Part shown: piece after piece, positions 1-5,856 of the stretch | Position numbering within the stretch: the first letter of the stretch is position 1 | Layout of the letters: each line of letters opens with the position of its first letter | DNA from: Spirosoma fluviale | GTDB taxonomy: Bacteria; Bacteroidota; Bacteroidia; Cytophagales; Spirosomataceae | Reading direction: 5' to 3' | DNA length: 5,856 nucleotides | Assembly: GCA_945860325.1 (NCBI GenBank) | Contig: CAMARL010000125.1 | Location: 1 to 5,856, forward strand | Notes under the pieces: generated by a model | The model's database searches: none | Told to the model about the DNA's origin: nothing | Seen by the model: only the letters and a program-made list of their open reading frames with translations | Made by a program: the position numbers and the translations under genes

Positions 1-77
1 ATTTCCTTCTCGTAGAGATTTTGTTGTGAAAATGCTGTAAATGAAAAAAGAAAAACAAAATAGGTTAAAAGCCTCAT
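1..77 (-). CDS. N-terminus of a secreted (signal-peptide) protein, cut by window edge
   Basis: An open frame starts with ATG at 77-75 and reads 25 codons without a stop to the window edge. The protein begins MRLLTYFVFLFSFTAFSQQ and then NLYEKE. This is a textbook Sec signal peptide: one Arg at position 2, a hydrophobic core of about 13 residues rich in Phe and Leu, and a likely signal peptidase I site after Ala-Phe-Ser, before Gln-Gln. Small residue followed by Gln is very common for exported Bacteroidota proteins. There is no lipobox Cys, so a lipoprotein is unlikely. The start lies 31 bp after the maeB stop on the same strand, and I see no TAnnTTTG element in that gap, so read-through from maeB is plausible. 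An in-frame TGA inside the end of maeB limits any upstream extension. The mature protein is not visible, so the family and function cannot be given. Confidence is for a real secreted protein. Confidence 0.66.
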   Translation of the reverse strand, partial: MRLLTYFVFLFSFTAFSQQNLYEKE

Positions 78-108
78 AAAGACTGAATTTGTGTTTTTAA
101 TTGTATCA

Positions 109-2397
109 TTATTTACTCATTTGAGCATCTACGACAGCTATGGCAATCAAATTAACAATTTCTCTCGTAGATGAGCCTAGTTGCAACACGTGTACTGGTT
201 TTTTAAGCCCTAATAAAATCGGCCCAATTTTTTCAATTCCAGCTATTTCTTTGACCAAATTATAGGCAATGTTAGAAGAGGATAAATTAGGAAAAATTAA
301 AACATTAGCCCCTTTTTCGGCTAAATCACTAAAAGGATGATTCTCTTTCAGCAACTCGATGTTGAAGGGTAAGTGGGCTTGAATTTCACCGTCAACAATC
401 ATATTGGGATTTCTTTGTTTTAGTATTTGGACCGCGCTTTTCATCTTTTTAGCGTCTTCCCCTTCTGCACTTCCAAAATTTGAATAGGTGATCAAAGCGA
501 TACGTGGTTTGATATTAAAATTTTCCACTTGCTTGGCCGACAACTCCGCAATTTCCACGATTTCCTCCGCACTTGGATTAAAATTCACCGTTGTGTCCGC
601 TAAAAATAAAGGGCCAAAACGAGTCATCAAAATATACATTCCTGACACTTTTTGAACACCTTCTTTTTTTCCTATCGCCTGCAAAGCTGGTCGAACAGTA
701 TCTGGATAATTACGGCTCATTCCTCCAATCATCGCATCCGCATCACCGGTACTGACCATCATACTTCCAAAATAATTTCTTCTTCGAATGATTTTTTGTG
801 CATCTGCTTTGTTTAAACCTTGTCTTTGTCGGCGAATAAATAATAACTCACTATAGCGATTTGTGCGTTCTTTATCTTCATCAGCTACTGGTAAATAGGG
901 ATCAATAATTTCAACTCCTGGCAACTTAATTGAATTTTCATCCAAAATTTGTTGGATTACCTCCCGATTTCCTAATAAAATAGGCGTAGCAATTCCATCC
1001 TGCAACACTTCTTGGGCTGCTTTTAATACGGAAAGATTTTCGGCATCAGCCAAAACAACTCTTTTTGGCTTTGTTTTGGCCTTGTTGATAATCACTTTCA
1101 TCAACGTATTATCTAGGCCTAACCTCTTTGACAATTGAAGCTCGTAGGATTCCCAGTTTTCAATGGGATGCTTGGCCACACCAGATTTCATTGCCGCCAA
1201 AGCCACCGCTGGGGCAACGGTAATTAATAGCCTCGGATCTACGGGTTTAGGAATTATATACTCTCTACCAAAAACAATATTGTCCTGTCCATAGGCCAAA
1301 TTAACAATATCTGGAACCGGCTTTTTCGCCAAATCGGCCAACGCATACACGGCGGCTAATTTCATTTCTTCGTTAATTACTTTAGATCGCACATCGAGTG
1401 CCCCTCTAAAAATATATGGAAATCCAAGTACGTTATTTACTTGGTTTGGATAATCACTCCGACCTGTAGCAAAAATAATATCCTTGCGCGCATTCAAAGC
1501 TTTATCATAAGCAATCTCAGGCGTTGGGTTTGCCATCGCAAAAACGATACAATCCTTCGCCATGGGCTTAATCATTTCTTCTGAAAGAATATCTCCTTTT
1601 GAAAGGCCGACAAATACATCTGCGCCCACTAAAGCCTCCGTCAAGCTTGTTTCAGGTGAAAAATGGTCATTGGCAAATTCAGCCTTCCGACCGTCTAAGT
1701 TGGTCCGGCTTGGGTGAATAAGTCCCTTCGAATCAAACATTAAAATGTTTTGTTTTTGAGCCCCTAAGGAACAATAAAGCCGAGTACAAGAAGTCGCTGA
1801 AGCGCCAGCCCCATTAATAATAATTTTTACTTTTGAAATATCTTTTTTGACAATCTCCAACGCATTTAAAAGCGCCGCCGCACTAATAATGGCGGTACCA
1901 TGTTGGTCATCATGCATGACGGGAATATCCAATTCGGCCTTTAAGCGCTCTTCGATTTCAAAACATTCCGGAGCCGAAATATCCTCTAAATTAATCCCGC
2001 CAAAGGTGGGCTCTAAAATTTTGACTGTCCGAACAAATTCATCCACATTTTTGGTGTTCAACTCAAGATCAAACACGTCGATATCCGCATAGATTTTAAA
2101 AAGCAAACCCTTCCCCTCCATCACAGGTTTACTCGCTCCGGGTCCAATATCCCCAAGGCCCAGCACAGCGGTGCCGTTGGAAATTACGGCGACCAAATTT
2201 CCTTTCGCCGTGTACTTGTAAATATCTTCTGGGTTAGCCGCAATTTCTAAACAAGGGTCTGCAACCCCAGGGGAATAGGCTAATGTCAAATCCTTTTGAG
2301 ACGCTGTTTCTTTAGATGGAATGACCTCGATTTTTCCTGGTCTACCTTTTGCGTGATAATGAAGAGCTTCTTCTTTTAATATATTTTTATCGGCCAT
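109..2397 (-). CDS. maeB: NADP-dependent malic enzyme with C-terminal phosphotransacetylase-like domain (MaeB type)
   Basis: This is a cytosolic enzyme that oxidatively decarboxylates malate to pyruvate and CO2 with reduction of NADP+, feeding pyruvate and NADPH to biosynthesis. At 762 aa it has the full length of the two-domain MaeB family (E. coli MaeB is about 760). The malic N-terminal domain carries Tyr41 in YSPGVA, the Lys region EGKGLLFK (94-101), metal ligands in NLEDISAP (136-143) and HDDQHGT (162-168). The NAD(P)-binding domain has the GAGAS loop (196-200), ANPTPE (289-294) and NQVNN (318-322). From about residue 445 a phosphotransacetylase-like domain follows, with NVLIFPNL (698-705) and GPILLGLKKPV (725-735). 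Its catalytic Ser-Arg segment, usually PVNDLSRG in active Pta, reads PVHVLQLG here, so it is probably regulatory, as known for MaeB (acetyl-CoA sensing). The start is fixed by an in-frame TAA 9 bases before the ATG. No Shine-Dalgarno is seen, as is normal for the phylum. A malate dehydrogenase (oxaloacetate-decarboxylating) label covers the same function. Confidence 0.96.
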   Translation of the reverse strand: MADKNILKEEALHYHAKGRPGKIEVIPSKETASQKDLTLAYSPGVADPCLEIAANPEDIYKYTAKGNLVAVISNGTAVLGLGDIGPGASKPVMEGKGLLFKIYADIDVFDLELNTKNVDEFVRTVKILEPTFGGINLEDISAPECFEIEERLKAELDIPVMHDDQHGTAIISAAALLNALEIVKKDISKVKIIINGAGASATSCTRLYCSLGAQKQNILMFDSKGLIHPSRTNLDGRKAEFANDHFSPETSLTEALVGADVFVGLSKGDILSEEMIKPMAKDCIVFAMANPTPEIAYDKALNARKDIIFATGRSDYPNQVNNVLGFPYIFRGALDVRSKVINEEMKLAAVYALADLAKKPVPDIVNLAYGQDNIVFGREYIIPKPVDPRLLITVAPAVALAAMKSGVAKHPIENWESYELQLSKRLGLDNTLMKVIINKAKTKPKRVVLADAENLSVLKAAQEVLQDGIATPILLGNREVIQQILDENSIKLPGVEIIDPYLPVADEDKERTNRYSELLFIRRQRQGLNKADAQKIIRRRNYFGSMMVSTGDADAMIGGMSRNYPDTVRPALQAIGKKEGVQKVSGMYILMTRFGPLFLADTTVNFNPSAEEIVEIAELSAKQVENFNIKPRIALITYSNFGSAEGEDAKKMKSAVQILKQRNPNMIVDGEIQAHLPFNIELLKENHPFSDLAEKGANVLIFPNLSSSNIAYNLVKEIAGIEKIGPILLGLKKPVHVLQLGSSTREIVNLIAIAVVDAQMSK

Positions 2398-2428
2398 GTT
2401 CGTTTATTGATGAAAATTAGATTCTTGA

Positions 2429-2459
2429 TAAATCTAGCGCAAGGTTACGAAATTATCAG
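2429..2459 (-). promoter_or_regulatory. Candidate maeB promoter (CTG-N20-TAGATTTA)
   Basis: In the 164-bp gap before maeB, the minus strand reads TAGATTTA at 2436-2429. This matches the Bacteroidota -7 element TAnnTTTG in all but the last base. Exactly 20 bases upstream is CTG (2459-2457), one base off the -33 TTG. Transcription would begin near 2422-2425, giving a leader of about 25 bases. The same -7 octamer and the same spacing occur in the promoter at 3726-3756. The match is imperfect at both ends, and a second weak -7 candidate, TAATTTCG at 2455-2448, has no TTG at suitable distance. The rest of 2398-2561 shows no gene and no convincing terminator. Confidence 0.4.
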
Positions 2460-2561
2460 GTGAAAGCACTAAAATCACTTGTCTTTCCTTAGGTAAAAAT
2501 TCGGATGGAATTATTGTCGCAGAATTCAACATGCATTGGACTTTTAGAGTCAAAAATTAAT

Positions 2562-3194
2562 CTACGGTGTAACGCTATTGAAAATTAATTTAGTTTTATC
2601 TAAAACCGTGACCGTTGATATGGCTTTTGTCAACACCTCATAGGTCACCGCAGTTGTACTCTTTGTTGGTAAAGTCGCTGGTGTCTCAGATAAGGCATAA
2701 ATGGTCAGGATGTACTGTTGCGTTCCCGCTCCCGCAGAACAAGGCGAGGTGTAAGAGATATTGTTTCCATCCTTGTTTACCCCCATAAACCAAGGCCCTT
2801 TATTAGCCTCAGCATACAAGATTTTATTCACGGTTTTGTCTATTCCCCACAATAATAAATAACTACTGTATTTGGTACTGTCCGATGAATTTGGATAATG
2901 AATCATGGTGATGGCAAAAGATGTTGCTTTTGCTGGCGCATTTTCCCAGGCCAATGGAATGCTATTTTCAATGCCATTGACCTTTTTTTCACATTTAAAG
3001 GCGTTTAATAAAACCCCATTTACAACGGCGGTACTTGTTAATTTAAATCCCGAAGCAGACACTGTAGGAGTCGGGGTTGTCGTCGTTGTCCCGGTATTGG
3101 TTGTTGCAGCAGGTGTTACGACGGTTTCTTTGCTACAAGCCAATGTAAATATTGAAAATGCGAAAAAATAAAATAGGAGTTTGAAATCATTCAT
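2562..3194 (-). CDS. PEBP (YbhB/YbcL-like) family lipoprotein
   Basis: This is a 210-aa exported lipoprotein with a phosphatidylethanolamine-binding-protein fold. Residues 1-19 are a lipoprotein signal (Lys5, then a Phe-rich core) ending TLAC, with Cys20 the lipidated residue. The following SKE resembles the Lys/acidic tails that direct Bacteroidota lipoproteins to the cell surface. Residues 28-48 are a low-complexity Thr/Pro linker. The PEBP domain spans about 49-207: SIPLAW (78-83) matches the family's SPPLSW, SFAITMIH (92-99) matches its first core strand, YTSPCSAG (148-155) matches YxGPCPP, and YILTIYALSE (161-170) matches the family's YxFTLYAL strand. The ligand-pocket DPDxP and HW motifs are eroded (HYPNSSD at 99-105, LW at 115-116), so ligand binding may differ from YbhB. 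No biochemical role is established for this subfamily. The start codon sits 34 bp after the DUF1569 stop, which suggests one operon. Cys68 and Cys152 could form a disulfide; this is inference. Confidence 0.82.
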   Translation of the reverse strand: MNDFKLLFYFFAFSIFTLACSKETVVTPAATTNTGTTTTTPTPTVSASGFKLTSTAVVNGVLLNAFKCEKKVNGIENSIPLAWENAPAKATSFAITMIHYPNSSDSTKYSSYLLLWGIDKTVNKILYAEANKGPWFMGVNKDGNNISYTSPCSAGAGTQQYILTIYALSETPATLPTKSTTAVTYEVLTKAISTVTVLDKTKLIFNSVTP

Positions 3195-3228
3195 TTGGGC
3201 GGATTATTATCTATTTAAACAGGTTCAT

Positions 3229-3684
3229 TTATTTACAAATATCTCTAATTATTTTCAAATGATGTTCCGTGTGCACCTCCATAAAAACGTACGTTTCACG
3301 AACATTTACCTGACCAAAAAAGGGATGCACAAAAAAGTGATTTGGGTTGCAATTCCCTAATAAAAGAATATTTTCTTTGGCTAGCTCAATAGCTGAATGT
3401 AAACTCGATTCCGTGATTTCCTCCGTAGGTAAAATTCTTTTAGGGGCGTTCACTTTCCCTCTAGGGATTCTTTTCGTTAAAAATACATAGGATTTACGCC
3501 AATTAAATTTAGGCTTATACTCATCTGGGTTCGAACGAATTAAAGCAGCAATAACTTGATTCATTACTCGTAAAGAATGGTCTATTTGCCAACCAATGCT
3601 TGCAATTGACACCGCAACATTTTGTATCTCTGACTGAGAGATATAAGCTGATAATTCCGCCAGTTGTTTAGCTATTTTTTCCAT
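3229..3684 (-). CDS. DUF1569 / DinB-superfamily protein
   Basis: This is a 151-aa soluble, mostly helical protein with the His pattern of the DinB/YfiT-like four-helix bundle, closest by eye to DUF1569. Counting from the ATG at 3684, the likely metal ligands are His36 in WQIDHSLR and the C-terminal VHTEHHLK (His138, His141, His142), with HPFFG at 120-124, a DUF1569 hallmark. No enzymatic role is established; superfamily relatives include metal-dependent thiol transferases and stress-induced proteins. There is no signal peptide. The open frame extends seven codons further, to a TTG at 3705. I reject that start because its three bases are the end of a perfect TAAATTTG promoter element, so they would lie upstream of the transcript. 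The ATG at 3684 leaves a short leader of about 12-15 bases and begins a natural helix (MEKIAKQLAELSAY). It is probably the first gene of an operon with the PEBP lipoprotein 34 bp downstream. Confidence 0.8.
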   Translation of the reverse strand: MEKIAKQLAELSAYISQSEIQNVAVSIASIGWQIDHSLRVMNQVIAALIRSNPDEYKPKFNWRKSYVFLTKRIPRGKVNAPKRILPTEEITESSLHSAIELAKENILLLGNCNPNHFFVHPFFGQVNVRETYVFMEVHTEHHLKIIRDICK

Positions 3685-3702
3685 CCATTCTAAATATTCA
3701 CA

Positions 3703-3733
3703 CAAATTTAAGCTAATTAAGAACGTTGCACAA
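3703..3733 (-). promoter_or_regulatory. Consensus Bacteroidota promoter for the DUF1569-lipoprotein operon
   Basis: On the minus strand TTG (3733-3731) is followed after exactly 20 bases by TAAATTTG (3710-3703). This matches the published Bacteroidota pattern TTG-N(17-23)-TAnnTTTG at every defined base. Transcription would start near 3696-3699, just upstream of the ATG at 3684. The element interlocks with the plus-strand promoter: each promoter's -33 triplet lies inside the other's spacer. Confidence 0.72.
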
Positions 3734-3756
3734 TGCGATTTTATTATTTAGATTTA
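3726..3756 (+). promoter_or_regulatory. Divergent promoter for the acyltransferase gene (TTG-N20-TAGATTTA)
   Basis: TTG (3726-3728) is followed after exactly 20 bases by TAGATTTA (3749-3756), one base from the -7 consensus TAnnTTTG. Transcription would begin near 3760-3763, a few bases before the GTG at 3774. TTG here and the opposite-strand TTG at 3733-3731 form the inverted repeat TTGCACAA (3726-3733), so the two promoters are arranged symmetrically about 3729/3730. Both cannot be occupied by RNA polymerase at once. Confidence 0.58.
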
Positions 3757-3773
3757 ATCTTAAATTTTATCGG

Positions 3774-4652
3774 GTGGTTTATTTTTTAAAATTTTGGGTT
3801 AAGCTAGCGCTAAGGATATTTTGCCCCAAGGTAAACATCGCGAATCAGCATTATTTAAATTCCAAGGGTCCGCTTTTAATGGTGGCCAACCACCCAAATT
3901 CATTTTTAGACGCGGTCATTATTGGCGCCTTTTATCAAAGAAAAATACATTTTTTAGCCCGAGGAGACGTTTTTCAAAATCCCATATTTGGATACCTGCT
4001 CCGATCCATTGGCATGATTCCAGTTTTTAGGGCAAGGGAAGGAAAGGAACATTTGCACAGAAATAGTCATACATTTCAAGAATCTGTCGACATCATTAAA
4101 GAGGGCGGCGCTGTTTTAATTTTCATTGAAGGTATCTGTTTAAACACACATGAGATTCAACCATTTAAAAAAGGCGCCTCTAGAATTTTAGAAACGCTGC
4201 ATGCCCTTGACATTTTTCCCCATGTTCATGTCATCGGAATCGCATATAATTCATTTAGAGGTATAGGCAAAAGCGTGAATATTGACATCTCTGAAATCGA
4301 GTCTATTAAACCCATTATTGAACCGAGTGACCGACTTTTTTTCAATGCTTCCGCGATGCAAAAAATGTCAAAAAATATCACTGTTCCGATGGAAAAAACA
4401 TTCGTTTCTCATGGGTTGCCCTATTATTTCCATCTTCCCTATTATCGATTGATTGAATATGGTGTTGGCCTAAAATTTAAGCAAACCGTATTTTTTGATT
4501 CGGTGCTTTTTGCCGCTTTATTATTTACATATCCCATTTATTTGGCTCTTTGGGCTTGGCTTTTATGTGCTATTGGAATCCCTACATTAATCGCCAGCAT
4601 ACTCGTCTTTTTGATGCCGATTTTGGGAGCAAAAATTATAAAATTAGCTTAG
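3774..4652 (+). CDS. Lysophospholipid/glycerol-phosphate acyltransferase (PlsC-like), membrane-associated
   Basis: This is a 292-aa member of the LPLAT superfamily, probably adding a fatty acyl chain to a lysophosphatidic-acid-type acceptor at the inner membrane. The exact acceptor cannot be read from the sequence. Counting from GTG at 3774: a hydrophobic N-terminal helix (1-17), motif I NHPNSFLD at 39-46 (His40, Asp46), block II HFLARGDVFQNP (59-70) leading to GMIPVFR (80-86), motif III FIEG (117-120) and block IV VIGIAYN (153-159). The Pro usual before Glu in FPEG is Ile here, a common variant. Two hydrophobic segments near the C-terminus (about 237-286) suggest a membrane hairpin. No in-frame ATG exists before codon 36, right in front of motif I. 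The frame can be extended to a TTG at 3726, but that TTG looks like the -33 element. GTG gives VYFLKFWVKLALRIF as the N-terminus, which resembles relatives. The last 9 bases overlap the convergent GH3 gene. Confidence 0.86.
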   Translation: MVYFLKFWVKLALRIFCPKVNIANQHYLNSKGPLLMVANHPNSFLDAVIIGAFYQRKIHFLARGDVFQNPIFGYLLRSIGMIPVFRAREGKEHLHRNSHTFQESVDIIKEGGAVLIFIEGICLNTHEIQPFKKGASRILETLHALDIFPHVHVIGIAYNSFRGIGKSVNIDISEIESIKPIIEPSDRLFFNASAMQKMSKNITVPMEKTFVSHGLPYYFHLPYYRLIEYGVGLKFKQTVFFDSVLFAALLFTYPIYLALWAWLLCAIGIPTLIASILVFLMPILGAKIIKLA

Positions 4653-5856
4653 TTTATCGGCAATTAAGCGATCATTAGATAAGCGAGGAACCTTGTTTTG
4701 TCCACCTAATTTTCCCTCCGATTTCATGTAATTAATAAATGCATTTTTCTTCAGCGGCGTTAAAACGAGTGTTTGTAAAATACCGCCAGCGATCAAGTCT
4801 TTGTAGTAAATGTTTTGCTGCTGCATGGATTTTTCCAAAGCGTCTTTAAACAAATAAATGTTTTTGGGTTTCTTCGAAAACTCAACGAGCCACTCATGAT
4901 AAGGAAGCTCGCCAGGGGCAGGATTAATTTGGGGAGCTAAAGTAAACTCAACAATATTGGCCTCTGGGCATGCAGTCAAAGCCGCTTTCATCGCGCGCTC
5001 GACTTCCTCCGCAATAACATGTTCGCCAAATGCAGAAATAAAATGTTTAATCCTCCCTGTGACAATAATTCGATACGGGTTTAGGGACACAAATTTAACC
5101 GTATCGCCGATGGAATAGGCCCAAAGGCCAGCATTCGTTGTTAATAAAAGGGCATAATTTACGCCTAGCTCCACTTCCGCCAAACACAATCTCTTCGGCT
5201 CTGCGGAAAAATAGGTATCCGTAGGCACAAATTCATAAAAGATTCCTCCGTCTACATTAAGCAATAAACCCTCCTCGCCACTTGAATCCTGAAAAGCAAT
5301 AAAGCCCTCAGAAGCCGGATACGTTTCAAGCACATCCACTTCTCGGCCTATCGACGACATTAATTTTTGCCTATATGGTTCGAAGTTGACCCCTCCGGTG
5401 ACAAACAATTGAAAATCTGGAAATAAATCGCCCACTTTTTGACCTGTCAACTCCTCCAGCCGATCAAAATACATTTGAACCCAAGGAGGAATTCCTGAGA
5501 TTAATCCCATCCGCTGAGTATGGGTCTCCTGAACAATCTCCGTAAGTTTTTCCTCCCAATCATCGATGCAATTCGTCTGATAAGTGGGCAATTGATTCCC
5601 CCTTAAATAACTGGGAACATGGTGATTTACGATACCAGATAATCGGCCCGTAGGTATCCCATTTTTAATGTCCAATTCGGGAGAGCCTGATAAAAAAATT
5701 AATTTCCGATCTAAAAAAGCCGCATTTCCACTGTAAAAAACATAGTGCAAAAGATCGTCTCGCGCGCCTTGAATATGAAATGGCATGGTCTCTTTTGAAA
5801 TGGGAATGTATTTAACCCCAGAAGATGTACCCGATGTTTTGCCAAAATATGCAGGC
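4644..5856 (-). CDS. GH3 family acyl-adenylating/amido-synthetase-like protein, 5' end beyond window
   Basis: The frame is open to the right edge, so the gene is partial. 403 residues are visible, and bacterial GH3 proteins are about 500, so roughly 100 N-terminal residues are missing. An ATG at 5786-5784 is internal: the 23 codons before it encode GKTSGTSSGVKYIP (visible residues 5-18), which is the ATP/AMP-binding motif 1 of GH3 and of the wider adenylate-forming superfamily. Further hallmarks are YPASEGFIAF (179-188), LLTTNAGLWAYSIGD (237-251), TGRIKHFISAFGEHV (266-280) and the C-terminal GKLGGQNKVPRLSNDR (381-396). Plant GH3 enzymes adenylate a carboxylic acid and join it to an amino acid. 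In Bacteroidota the acid and the amine are unknown, so only the chemistry is inferred. There is no signal peptide or membrane segment in the visible part, which suggests a cytosolic enzyme. It ends TAA at 4646-4644, inside the last codons of the acyltransferase gene. All key motifs look intact. Confidence 0.92.
   Translation of the reverse strand, partial: PAYFGKTSGTSSGVKYIPISKETMPFHIQGARDDLLHYVFYSGNAAFLDRKLIFLSGSPELDIKNGIPTGRLSGIVNHHVPSYLRGNQLPTYQTNCIDDWEEKLTEIVQETHTQRMGLISGIPPWVQMYFDRLEELTGQKVGDLFPDFQLFVTGGVNFEPYRQKLMSSIGREVDVLETYPASEGFIAFQDSSGEEGLLLNVDGGIFYEFVPTDTYFSAEPKRLCLAEVELGVNYALLLTTNAGLWAYSIGDTVKFVSLNPYRIIVTGRIKHFISAFGEHVIAEEVERAMKAALTACPEANIVEFTLAPQINPAPGELPYHEWLVEFSKKPKNIYLFKDALEKSMQQQNIYYKDLIAGGILQTLVLTPLKKNAFINYMKSEGKLGGQNKVPRLSNDRLIADKLS

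Noticed and set aside
57..92. Possible terminator after maeB: weak 4-bp stem AGTC/GGCT followed by TTTT on the minus strand
   Set aside because: The stem is only four pairs with one G-T pair, and it overlaps the start codon of the downstream secreted-protein gene.
1847..2092. Plus-strand open frame of 81 codons opposite maeB
   Set aside because: It lies wholly antisense to well-conserved malic enzyme sequence, resembles no family and has no promoter; a shadow frame.
2461..2479. GTGA...TCAC inverted repeat upstream of maeB as an operator
   Set aside because: Four-base arms with an 11-base loop are expected by chance in a region of this size.
2538..2560. Hairpin TTGACT/AGTCCAA just after the lipoprotein stop on the minus strand
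   Set aside because: It is a short stem with a bulge and no following U-tract; not a convincing intrinsic terminator.
2905..3171. Plus-strand open frame of 88 codons opposite the PEBP lipoprotein gene
   Set aside because: Its Val-rich stretch is simply the complement of the Thr/Pro linker codons; antisense shadow.
3733..3789. ATG-initiated 18-codon hydrophobic peptide (MRFYYLDLILNFIGWFIF) overlapping the acyltransferase N-terminus in another frame
   Set aside because: It would start upstream of the predicted transcript start near 3761, and its ATG overlaps the -33 region. A frameshift joining it to the main frame was considered, but the main frame already gives a family-like N-terminus from GTG 3774.
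3821..4030. Plus-strand open frame of 69 codons inside the acyltransferase gene
   Set aside because: It covers acyltransferase motifs I and II in another frame; the conserved motifs are in the main frame.
5784..5786. ATG as the start of the GH3 gene
   Set aside because: The upstream in-frame codons encode the conserved KTSGTSSGVKYIP nucleotide-binding motif, so the ATG is internal and the gene continues past the window.

Overview
The window reads as ordinary chromosome from a member of the Bacteroidota. The evidence is the AT-rich composition, the lack of Shine-Dalgarno sequences before the starts, the promoter elements of TTG-N20-TAnnTTTG type, a lipoprotein with a short Lys/Glu tail after the lipobox Cys, and gene families that are typical of the phylum (two-domain MaeB, DUF1569/DinB-like protein, PEBP lipoprotein, NHPNSFLD-type acyltransferase, bacterial GH3). 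I cannot assign a genus from the sequence.

Layout, left to right. 1-77 (minus) is the first 25 codons of a secreted protein that runs off the left edge. 109-2397 (minus) is a full-length NADP-type malic enzyme with a C-terminal phosphotransacetylase-like domain. 2398-2561 is intergenic and holds a candidate maeB promoter. 2562-3194 (minus) is a PEBP/YbhB-like lipoprotein. 3229-3684 (minus) is a DUF1569/DinB-superfamily protein, 34 bp upstream of the lipoprotein gene and probably co-transcribed with it. About 3703-3756 is a compact divergent promoter region. 3774-4652 (plus) is a membrane-associated glycerolipid-type acyltransferase. 4644-5856 (minus) is a GH3-family acyl-adenylating enzyme whose first roughly 100 residues lie beyond the right edge. 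It meets the acyltransferase tail to tail with a 9-bp overlap.

How the genes work together: there is no clear single pathway. MaeB makes pyruvate and NADPH from malate. The acyltransferase probably works in membrane lipid synthesis. The GH3 protein would conjugate an unknown carboxylic acid to an unknown amine. The DUF1569 and PEBP proteins have no firm function. The most interesting structure is the divergent promoter: two near-consensus Bacteroidota promoters interlock around the inverted repeat TTGCACAA, each with exactly 20 bp between its elements. This implies that neither TTG triplet usable as a start (3726 plus, 3705 minus) is the real start codon. I found no CRISPR array, mobile element, RNA gene or defence system, and nothing that looks like an undescribed multi-gene system.
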